From: Aricia agestis
Lineage: Eukaryota; Arthropoda; Insecta; Lepidoptera; Lycaenidae
Reading direction: 5' to 3'
NCBI RefSeq assembly: GCF_905147365.1
Contig: NC_056428.1
Coordinates: 36,499,001-36,563,000, forward strand
Length of the DNA stretch: 64,000 nt
Shown here: positions 1 through 12,300 of the stretch, piece after piece
Layout of the letters: each line of letters starts with the position of its first letter
Numbering within the stretch: position 1 is the first letter of the stretch
Notes under the pieces: model-generated
The model's input: the letters and a program-made list of their open reading frames with translations, nothing else
Told to the model about the DNA's origin: nothing
Database searches by the model: none
Translations under genes and position numbers: made by a program

Positions 1-252
1 AAATGTTTTTAAATTATAAATAATTTTAATGATGTTGTTTGTTTAATAGTAGCTTTCATTCTGAGAAAGCAAAAATAATAGCATATATTTTTAATTTTCT
101 GCATTTTTCTTGCGAATTTGAACAACGAAACGAGCTCTTTAAAATGAAAAATTAATTACATGACATGTAATTACAATTGGACCAATTGGTCTATAATGAT
201 GTAATATTTTAATCTGGTCTCTAATGTAACGAGTTGATGAAATTTTTTTCAG

Positions 253-390
253 CTTGTACGGTATGTGTCCTGGAACGAATTTGTATATAATATGCTGTCG
301 AAAGGAGAGGTAGAAGAGCTAATAGTACGTCCAGATTTAGAAGTTGTTACGATTATTTTATATGATGGTGCGGTGATTAAAGGAAAACGG
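253..390 (+). CDS. SPG7: SPG7 exon: start of the intermembrane-space domain
   Basis: 46 codons in phase 0 after a pyrimidine-rich acceptor ending ttttttcag, closed by donor gtaaga. It reads VSWNEFVYNMLSKGEVEEL, matching the SWNEF-x4-L-x-KGEV signature of paraplegin and AFG3L2 FtsH-extracellular domains. The 252 bases before it belong to an upstream intron and show nothing else recognisable. Confidence 0.93.
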
Positions 391-3300
391 GTAAGAAACT
401 ATAAAAAACGCATCCCACCCACAGACAAGTACAAATCCATGATTTTGATAATACATAATTATTGTTTCTCAAAATAATATGTCTTTTATGTTATTTATTA
501 TATTTCATAGTTTATTTTAAGCCAGAAACGTGCGAAGCATTAGGTAGAGCACAAATATCTATTTTTCTTGATTATTTATACTTGATAAAATAGAAAAAAA
601 TAAAACTTCTTTAAAAAAATCGAATTAGGAACCAAGACAGTTACCGTTTTTAATCAATAAAGATGTTGTTTATATTTTCATTATAATTGACAAAATGTTT
701 TAGACGAATCATCGCGTTTATCACATGAATGTGGGTGATATACATCGTTTTGAAGAGAAACTGCGAGAAACTGAAAAGAGTTTGGGTGTGAAAGAAGGTT
801 AGATATTTTATAAAATACTTTTTATTATGACAACCATTTGTGGCTCAATGGTTGAGTGGGTTCGAATATCGCCCTAATATGTTCCCAGGTCCCGGATGTG
901 TAATAAATATTATGTGTATGATATACTTAATATTTTTTTTAATGTATGTAATATAGTATAAAAGTATTTAGATATATTTCCGTTGTCTCTACCTGTAACA
1001 TAAGGTGCTTAGCATGGAACCAGACTGACGTGGCGTGAAGCGTCCATACTGATATTATTATATTAATATAAGTGTATTGCACTTGTACCACTACAAATTC
1101 ACAATAATAATACTTGAGCCTGGCTTACCCTTGCTATGTTTCATTCCATAAGTTCCATGTGCTACATGACTATGTAGCACATTAAAAAACCTATGAAATC
1201 GAAATTCTATAATAAACATAAATTTCTTTATACATCAAAAATCCACACTTTTAAACGTTTTCAGGTGTCCGTGTCATCTATGACAGGAATGGAAGTGTTG
1301 CTGGTAAAGTGATCACAACATTACTGATAGCAGCTTTCATTCTGTCGTTCCTGTACTCAACTAAGTCAATGAAGATGAACATCAATCTAGGAGGCTTTGT
1401 AAGCATATTAGATTTGACTATTACTATTACTAGCTGTCTTAAATTCGCCTATAAAGTTAGATCCCTTATTTTAAACCTAAAGGTAAATTCCAAAATCCTT
1501 TCTTAGTGAATGCTTTCATCAAAAAAGGGACTGTGTGTGAAATTTGAAGTTTTTTTTAAGCATTGCCTTTTTAAAGTTACCAATAAACCAACCTTTACTC
1601 TTTATAAAACAAATATACTTAAATTAAATCTTTACAGAGTCAACTCGGTCGTGCTAAGTTCACTTTAATTGACTCAATGAGCGGACAAGGTAAGGGTGTG
1701 AAATTTGAAGATGTGGCCGGACTGAAAGAAGCCAAAATAGAAGTTATGGAGTTTGTCGACTATTTGAAGAGACCTGAACATTACAAGAGTTTGGGAGCTA
1801 AGGTATTTAAAGAAAATATAGACCCTCCTGTATTTTGGAAGTCAACTAGGTTGGAACATAGGTTCCACTGTAAATATTTTTAAATGTCTGTATTTTGGTT
1901 CATTAAAAATTTTAAGTTGTATATAGGTAATGTGGTTTTTTCCTCAGTAAAAGCAAAATATTTATAGCAAGCAAGTTTTATCTTTCTGATGTACGACATT
2001 AGCTACATTATTGTAAGCCGTGTATCATGAAAAGTATCCAAATTCTAAAGATATTTTATGTATCTTCCTAAGTGCTTTAATTTCAATAATTTCTTATTTA
2101 AGGTGCCCAAAGGTGCACTGCTGTTAGGCCCACCCGGCTGTGGTAAAACGCTCCTGGCCAAAGCTGTTGCTACTGAGGCTAATGTACCATTCCTCTCCAT
2201 GAATGGTTCAGAATTCATTGAAATGATTGGAGGATTGGGCGCTGCTAGAGTGCGGTGAGTGTAAATTCTTCTCAATTTATTTAAAATTCTTCTTTATTAC
2301 AAGGTTTAAGTTTGAATGTATTGTTAGTAGTAATATAGGGTTTTAGAAATAATTTTTTGTCTCTAAAGAGAAAAGTGGGATACTGTTCTATAATGTGGTA
2401 ACTGTGTCGCCCCCAAGTCGAGCAGTTTTAAACTATGTGACAATCAATCATGCATTCATGCATGCCACATGTTGACCAGTTGCAAATAGGCAACAGCAAA
2501 TAGTCTTGCACTAAGCGACGTCAGTGAGCAAAAAAGAAATTACAAACACTCTTATGCTTTTGGTATGAAAAAACGCTCTATCTACCACGGGCGTATATAG
2601 CTTTATAAGGAGGGGGTTCCTAACGTAAATTATTTATAACAAAAAATTAAAACCGACTTCCAAGGTAAAAACAATAATAACATCCTTATAATATGAACTA
2701 AAAAGTATTAAATAATTTTTCCTATCTAATAGTGCCTTTTTCCGAATTCGGCTAAACCTCAACAGCTATTTCTGTACTCAATCTTCATCATTTTGAAGTC
2801 GGTACCAGATAGCTGAATCTTTAGTTCTCTGACAGAATATTTGAAACTTTAGGAACTGGCACCGACTTCTAAATTATGAAGATTGAGTACAGAAATAGTT
2901 GAGGTTTAGCCGAATTCGGAGAAAGGCACTATTAGATAGGAAAAATTATTTAATACTTTTTAGTTCATATTATAAGGATGTTATTATTGTTTTTACCTTG
3001 GAAGTCGGTTTTAATTTTTAAAAATAATAATTTCACTCTTTTTAGTTACCTAACCATCGCGTAAGAAAATACTTCAACCCCTTAATATTATCTTCACCTT
3101 GGTAAATGTTTACAAACCTACCCCAATTTATTTGACAAACTAGTACAAAAGAAAGTCGACGGAGCCCCGCTACGCGGGGATAGATATAGGAATATCTGGG
3201 TATTGTAGTCTAAGTTCCATCCTAACCTAACCTACTTTTGGACTTTCTAGATTGTGTTTGTTTTTGTTTTGGCGGGGTGCTGCGCCCCCCGAGACCCCCC

Positions 3301-6300
3301 TTTAGGGGGGTCATTCGACAGGGGTTGATTTTTGAGAAAAGTTTATCGGAGCTTTTTTGCTCCCCTTGGCGCCCCCTATCTATTGGTATATTCAAAAAGG
3401 GTGGTTATATATTATTATATAGGGTGGTATTTTCTAAATCTTTTTTCCATAGTGCCCCGTTTCCTTCAGTCCAACCCAAATGTGTGCCTTACGCTCTGGA
3501 GTAAAGGTTGAATTTGTTACTTATGTTCAATTTTGTGGTACTTGAAATATTATGTATTTTGAAACAACATTATGAAACAACATTTAGTATATTCTTTTAT
3601 ATTAAAATCGCTTTGAAATATACCAAATAAATAAGGACATAACGTGATGACTGACTGACATGTGAGTTGTGACATTGGTGACCCTGACATGGTAGTGATG
3701 ATGATGATGAATGTAATTTGCATAGTAGCATATGCTTTCAGTTTTTAAAACAACGCCTAAACCCCCAAACTTGTATCTATAAGGAATCCGGAGTTCTCTT
3801 AGTATCTTCGGAACCATAGTATACCTTGGTGCAAAATCTTGCGTTTTGGTAGCATATGCTTAGGATGCTTCTCATAAAACCAAAATTACCATATCTTTCC
3901 ATTATTAAATTTTGAGGAGTTCCCTCGATTACTTATGGATCCCATCATCAGATCACCACTTTTGTGAAAATGGGACCAAATTGGAGTAAAACCTAATATA
4001 ACAAAACAAAAATGTTGAAAATCGGTTCACAAACGGCGGAGTAGTGGTCGAACATACAAAAAAAAAAATACACCACAGCCGAATATATAACTTCCTCGTT
4101 TTTTGGAAGTCGGCTAAAAAGCGGCCAAGTGCGAGTTAGAATCGCCCATGAAGGGTTCCGCAGCAGCAAATAGGCAACACGGTGTTAAAGAAATCAAAAA
4201 TATTTTTTTATACATGTACCGACCGATTTTAATCAGCAAGGTACATATATTATTGTCGAAATTGGACAAGTAACATGGATAGTAATGGGGGGGAGTCCGG
4301 ACCCCCATGACACCCCCCTTATATACGGCCATGCTATCTACTCACTGTAAGTACTATCAGAGAAGTTGATTCATAGGCAGTTGACGGACGGACCTACGTC
4401 ATGTTGTCGGCTTATTGTTAGCTGTGATCGGTCGGATATGATGCCTATGTATCAACTCGATCGATAGTACTCACAAATATTTAATTTGTATTAATAAACT
4501 CTTTCAGCGATCTCTTCAAAGAGGCCGGTTCCCGGGCACCCTGCATCATCTATATCGACGAGATGGACGCTGTCGGGCGCGCGCGGAGTGATGGGCGGTC
4601 TTTCGGCCCGGGGGGAGGGGAGTCGGAGCAGACCCTCAATCAGTTGTTGGTGGAGATGGACGGCATGAAGACTAGGGAGGGTGTGGTGGTGCTAGCCTCC
4701 ACGAATAGAGCTGATGTGCTGGATAAGGTACGAGGATGGGGCAGTTAGGTCAAATATAGAATATGATGCCAAACAAATTCAAAAAGATTTTGATAATTTT
4801 TACCGCTATTGTCTCATCAACAAATTATATTTAAATATTGTGTCAAAATGTTACGTATGTTCTTTCACCCACAAATCTAATATTATAGAATATCCCTATA
4901 AACTACGCGATACCATAGAATTAGAACGTTAGAAAAGGCATTCCATACAATCTTCAACGCGAAAATGTGTCACCCTCGAAATGAGTGAGCTCACTCATCT
5001 AAGAGCAGTGTGCCTTAGGACGCGGTAACAGCCTAGATCGCGCTATCGCTTGCTCGCGTATTTCTATAAGAGGTTACCATGTTGAGTTAAATTTTTCGAT
5101 TCTTGCGATTGCTATACACGAACTCACCTACCAACATAGATATCAGAAACAACAGCCTACCAATAATAAATACTAAATAGCTTATGGGTAAAGCTAAAGT
5201 TGTGTAATGCACCTAAGTAGTGTATAGCTAAATAAGCTTTAAAATTTGGTATAAAAAAGTTTAATTAAAAAAATAATAATATTATGTGCACACTGCACAG
5301 CTGTTTTGGGTATTTTGATTTAAGGGGTACCAGGGTTTTAAAAAGCATTTGACAGCAATTTTGTTGACACCGCTCGCTATAAACTGAAGTCCATGCGGAC
5401 GAAGTCGCGGGCAACAGCAAGTATATATTATATATACAATAATTGCTCGTTTAAAGATTAACAGGAATAAAATATTACAAAATGTTCTTCGGTTTGCGGA
5501 AATTCGTTAATATTTTGGAATCTGTATATTTTGTCGGGACACAAAGTATTCAATACCAGAATTCGGAAACACCGAATTATCTTGATAACAAACACCCAAA
5601 TCAGTTCAGTTAACATTATAAAAATACAATTATCCTCTATCGAATGTTTGTACTTGTCCCACTGAACAGGACGTCAGTCGTTATACTCCATTAGGCATAA
5701 CGCTACCGAACCATGACGCTACTGGCGCGACATTATAATAATAATAATTGGCTACAACTGTATAATGTTTGAATGAGATATTCCTAATGAATAAATTAAT
5801 AAAGAATATTTCATTAATTCTTTTAATGTAAAATGTTCTTGCGCTCTCTTCTCTTTTTACATAAATTTATATCAAAAATAAAACCGGCCAAGTGCGAGTT
5901 GGACTCGCCCATGAAGGGTTCCGCAGCAGCAATAAGGTTTATTTTTATGAAATTAAGAGGATTTTGATTTATTTTCATATTTCAGTTGATTTAATGAAAG
6001 TTAAATTCAGGTTTACCATTTATGGCGTATAAAAAAAACTACTGGCTAGATCTCGTTCGAACCAATTTTCGTTGGTAGTTTTTGTAGGAATGTACATCAT
6101 ATATTTTTTTGAGACTTATCATGAGATACTTTAGAAGTTAGAGGGGGGGGGGGACACACATTTTACCACTTTGGAAGAGTGTCTCTCACAAACTATTCAG
6201 GTTAGAAAAAAATGATATTAGAAACCTCAATATGATTTTTGAAGACCTATCCATAGATACCCCACACTAAAAAAATTTTTTCATCTAACCTATGCGTTAG

Positions 6301-9300
6301 ATGAAAAATTTTTTTTTTGTTTCAGTTGTATCTATGGCGACCCCTAAAATTTTTAATAATTTTTCCATTTTTGTATCAAAATCTTAAACCGCTGAACCGG
6401 AATAAGATTTTGATACAAGGAACTCTAGGAATTTCACGCGACACGACGAGGGACATAGGCTATTTTTTTGCGGAAAAATGTACGGACATTTTTCCGCAAA
6501 AAAATAGCCTATGTCCCTTAACGTGGTCTATTCTTCATGTTTGCCAAATAACATTAAAATTACTCCAGTAGTTCTTAAGAATCTTAAGATAATAAGCAAT
6601 TTCATATAATTTCCCCCGTTTTTTTCACATTTTCCTCTATTTCTTCGCGCCTATTAGTCGTAGAATAATAAAATATAGCTTAAGGCCTTTCTCGATAAAT
6701 AGGCTATCTAACACTGAAAGAATTTTTCAAATTGGACCTGTAGTTCCTGAGATTAGCGCGTTCAAATAAGCCCTTTCTAATAATTTCCCCCCGTTTTTCC
6801 CACATTTTCCTCTATTTCTTCGGTTCTATTAGTCTGAGCGTGATAAAATATATCCTATAGCCTTCCTCGATAAATGGGCTATCTAACACTGAAAGAATTT
6901 TTCAAATCGGACCAGTAGTTCCTGAGAAGGATCCATTTATCCATTTATCGAGGAAGGCTATAGGCTATATTTTATCACGCTAAGACTAATAGAAGCGAAG
7001 AAATAGAGGAAAATGTGGAAAAAACGGAGGGAAATTATTTGAAAGGGCTTATTTGAACGCGCTACTCTCAGGAACTACTGGTCTGATTTGAAAAATTCTT
7101 TCAGTGTTAGATAGCCCATTGATCTAGGAAGGCTATAGGCTATATTTTATCGTGCTAAGACTAATAGGAGTGAAGAAATAGAGGAAAATGTGGAAAAAAT
7201 GGGGGAAATTGTATGAAAGGGCTTATTTGAACGCGCTAATCTCAGGAACTACTGGTACGATTTAAAAAATCTTTCAGTGTTACATAGCCTATTTGTTGAG
7301 GAAGGTTATAGGCTATATTTTATTACGCTAAGACTAATAAGAGCGAAGAAATAGAGGAAAGTGTGGAAAAAACGGGGGAAATTATTTGAAAGGCCTTATT
7401 TGAACGCGCTAATCTCAGGAACTACTGGTCCGATTTGAAAAATTCTTTCAGTTTTAGATTGCCTATTTATCGAGGAAGGCCATAAGCTATATTTTATTAT
7501 TCTAAGATTAATAGGAGCGAAGAAATAGAGTAAAATGTGAAAAAAACGGGGGAAATTATATGAAATTGCTTATTATCTTAAGATTCTTAAGAACTACTGG
7601 AGCAATTTTTATGTTATTTGGCAAACATGAAGAATAGACCACGTTAAGAGACAAAGGCTATTTTTTTGCGGAAAAATGTACGGTCGCGTGAAATTCCTAA
7701 ATTACGCAAGCGAAGCTGCGCGGAACTCTATATTTATTATAATAAAATATATATAATAAAATCGTATGAAAGTCAATTCTATACATTGAATATTTTTGTA
7801 CAATAAACAATACTTGGGACGTGATCTACAGTCTACTATACTAATGCGGACGAAGTCGCGGGCAACAGCTAGTACATATTTATAAATTCGTTACAGGCTC
7901 TGCTCCGGCCGGGTAGATTCGACCGACACATTCTCATAGACCTGCCGACACTGCAAGAGAGAGAGGAGATATTCGAGCGACACTTAAAGAATATCGTTTT
8001 AGAAGACCTACCTAAACATTATGTAAAACGGTATGGTAACAGATTTTAATGAAAACAAGTCAGTTCTAATCATAAAGTTAATATACCTAGCGGAATAGAG
8101 CAACAATCTCGAGCTGTCAAAGGAAACCGAAATTGGTTTTCATCTTTGTGAAAAATATGTGTACGTATTCACTTACACAAACATGATTGAACATGAATAA
8201 ATTGTCAACGTCCGGCACGTGCCGACTAGACGTCAAAAAAGAGGGCTGCTGTCATGTATCACACCTCTCTTTTTACCACGCAGTGTTACTGATAGTGACA
8301 TCTCTCTTGCTCAGGCCTTTGTTTCTCTATTCCGCTAGGTATATTAACTTTATGGTTACGGTCAAGTCGTAAACAGTTGCCGTTGTCATGGCATGACATG
8401 ATTTGGACATGCGCAATAAAAGGTTTTGTGGCATCGTCTTCCGACGCTCGGGAAAAACGATCGTTGCCGAACAGTGACGAAAATTTCTATGCGCATTAAT
8501 TATCACTTTGGGAGCACTGTAATGTAATTGAAACGACTACACACTTTAGGAATCTAGAATAATATGCATAAATCAATTTTCTATTCCAGCCTGGCGTATC
8601 TAACGCCGGGTTTCAGTGGTGCGGACATCGCTAACGTGTGTAACGAAGCCGCGCTCCATGCTGCACGACATAAGCAGAATCTGGTCAAAGCGGCCAACTT
8701 GGAATATGCTGTGGAGAGGGTTGTTGGTAAGAATTATATACTTAGATGTTCTAAAAGTGTTAATTTTTAACCGATTTAGAAATAAAAGATTTTTCGTTTT
8801 CATTATATTTACCCTATCCATCGACCTATAGGATGCGTTTAACTTTGTTGTCGCTAAGTAAAAATTGAAGGAATGCACATGTCTTGAAACGTCACTTGAG
8901 AGCTTGTTTAAGGCGGCCCATAGACGATCAATTTTATTGCCCAATATTACGAATTATTGTGCAGTATTGTAGACAATTTGAAGAATATTGAATATAATAT
9001 AACATTGAACATTGCCGAAAAAACTTGAGAGGTGTCAAGGGACACCCGAATGGAACGAAGATATTTCTTTATACACTCAAATTATGAAAAAAGCGCCATC
9101 TTTTGACTAGCCCAGGAATACTTTTAACGCCCTTTGCCCCTACTATGCAGGTACTAATAAAAGTGTCGAGGTCAAAATATATTATCGTTCTGTCTACCCT
9201 CCTTTAGCAATGCCGAACGCGCCATAAGGAACTTAGTTCCAAAAATATTGTTCAATGTTATTGTAGGTTTAGGGGCTGATTTATAGCGAAATAGACCACG

Positions 9301-12300
9301 ACTTTCATATTTTTTTTCAGTAAGCACGAATGCTTCCTTAGCTTTTTGTCATGCCGGTCTTCACTAACTATGTATTTTAGTTGACTCATGTTTTTATTCA
9401 GTAAAAACGGATCCCATAGCTTTATGGTACGCCGTTCATTTAGCTGACCCATGTTGAACTCCTATATTTTTTTTAATGAGTAAATAAAGCTATTATGCCT
9501 TTATTACCAGACCAATAAAAAATTTAAGGTTTTGATAATTTAGAACTACAGTAGGGCCTCGATACTCCGAACTGCGGCTAATCCGAACACCTCTATAATC
9601 TGAACGACAAACCGCACAAATCACTCCCGTAGCCATCCATCCGTAGGGATCCAGGTTGTTATCTCGTTACTCTATTTTTCGTTTGTTCAGGTGGGACAGA
9701 AAAACGTAGTCACGCAATGTCACCTGCCGAGAAGAAGATAGTCGCGTATCACGAGTCGGGGCACGCGTTAGTCGGCTGGCTGCTGGAACACACAGACGCT
9801 CTGCTCAAAGTGACTATAGTGCCACGTACCAATAATGCGCTGGGATTCGCTCAGTATACTACCTCGGATCAGAAACTGTATTCGAAGGAGGAGGTACGAT
9901 TTCTATTAGAAAACCGGCGTGAAACAGCGCTTGCGCTGTGTTTCGCCGAGTGAGTGAGTTTACCGGAGGCCCGATCCCCTACCCTATTCCCTTCCCTACC
10001 CTCCCGTATTCCCTTCCCTTCCCTACCCTCCCCTATTTCCTCTTAAAAGGCCGGCAACGCACCTGCAGCTCTTCTGATGCTGCGAGTGTCCATGGGCGAC
10101 GGAAGTTGCTTTCCATCAGGTGACCCGTTTGTTACTTATTTCATAAAAAAAAAATTAGAACTAATTAATCTTTGATTGATATTCTGAGAACAGTAGATAC
10201 TAGATACATACCATTTAACGAAAGTGATTCATCGTCTGTTTAACATGACTATAAAGCAATTTTGTTAAAAGGCGCATAACAAATCGAGTCCAATATACAA
10301 TATTAACGACTTCCCTAACCATTCCGGTCCAGCTATATTAAAGTTGTAGTTGTCTGAAAAAGTAAAAAGTAGATTACATCATGCTGTCTATTTTTAAACT
10401 GAAACTATTTTTTCATTTAGAATAGGCATCAGTCAATTTCAGGATCTAACTCAGTGGGAAGAACCGGCGTAAGTAACTCGCCCGAGGCCATTTATTACTA
10501 AAAAATTATACGTGTGGCACTCGGGGACTGCCGCGGTAAAGCTATTGCATAGTATTTTTTATCAACTTAAGCAATTATAATTCGCATACGAATTCACACA
10601 AACACCGTGCCGAAGTCTGCCAACGCCGCACCGCTCGGAGAGGGGACAGTTAGGTATTTTTCGTTACGGAATTTCCCGATTCGGTCGCCGCGCTCAAAGC
10701 CCGCGATAAAAGCTATGCAATAGCTTATGGAGACACTTCACATGGCTATTTGTATTTGCCATTGGCTATTTGTTGTATTTGACAACATTATTGACGAATA
10801 CGACCAGCAAATATAGGCAAATACGACCGTCCACACATGGACGTCAAATACCAAACTGTTACTTGATTTTCCTTACTTGCCTATTAGACTCCTTTGATGT
10901 GCGTCAAAAACCGACAAAGGTGTACGTACGTACGTAGTACGGATACGTGTATTTGGTATTGGTCATATTTGTCAAATAGACAAATAAGGCCAATATTTGT
11001 CAAACATACCGTCTACACATGGTGATGGTTTGGCGAATACATAAAATACGCAAATACAAATAGCCAAGTGAAGTGCCTCCATTAGAAGATTGAAAATTTA
11101 TCTCATCCCACTAAGATATTATTGTGTTTTTTCAGCTGTTCGATCGCATGTGTATGGCACTGGGCGGTCGCGCGGCGGAGGCGATAACATTCAATTCGAT
11201 CACGAGCGGCGCTCAGAATGATCTACAGAAAGTCACCAAAATCGCGTACGCACAGGTTAGTTATTTCGTACCTAGATGTGTATTGTGTACTACAAAATTC
11301 AGTTTAGGTTATTGTTGTTACGGAAAAAGTTTAAACTTCATTTTAATATAAAAACATTTATGTTATGTACAAATTAAACATTAATGTACACGGATATAAA
11401 TTATAGTCTCTCTGTATAGTAACCAAGATGAAATCATGTTCAGGCACGAAATACGCTGCAACGGAGACACGACGGGCTCAAACAAAACCAACAGCCTACA
11501 GCTTTATTGATATTACTGAGGGTCAATTCAGACCGCAACTCGACGTGTAGATGCATGCTAAATAGGTACATATTGAATTGACAGACTTGCATGACGTCTC
11601 ACGCAATTGATGTCTGTCAATGCAGTACAAATTTAGAAATGAATGTACACGTCGCGTTGCGGTCTGAATTGACCCTTAGCCGGAGTCCTTTTTAGGGTTC
11701 CGTAGCCAAATGGCAAAAACGGAACCCTTATTAATGAAAATTTAATTCGTCTACGGGCTCCCATAATATGTTTTGTTTCCTTTACAAAATTATTTGTACC
11801 AAGGAAATTAATTTCTTGGCGCAATCCTTATCCCCAAATTTTAAGTTCGTATCTACTTTAAATTACACCATTTATTTATTTTTTTTGGTAAAAAGTGGGC
11901 CCCGTGCGAGTTTCTTACGCCGGTTCTTCTCGCTGGAGTAGTTCCCGAACCAGTGGTAGGCGCCAGTAGTTGTGACGTTCTGAGAATATTTGATTCAAAT
12001 TTATTCAGAAATAAAACTTTTTTTTTCTATATTTTTTACATTCCAGGTCCGGATATACGGCATGTCTCGTACCGTCGGTCTCATATCGTTCCCGGACTTG
12101 AACGAACGCGGCCGAAGCCCTTTCAGTAACGCGCTCAAAAACCTCATTGACATGGAGGCTAAGAAGTTGATCGCTGAGGCGTACTACAAAACTGAGGATG
12201 TGCTGAGGAAAAACCAGGATAAACTTAAACTTGTGAGTCTTTGTTTTTATAATCTTTTGTCAGAAAAGGAAAAAAATTACATGTTTTTTGTTTGGTCAAC

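Noticed and set aside
2045..2275. Minus-strand frame opposite an SPG7 exon
   Set aside because: Antisense shadow of the Walker A exon.
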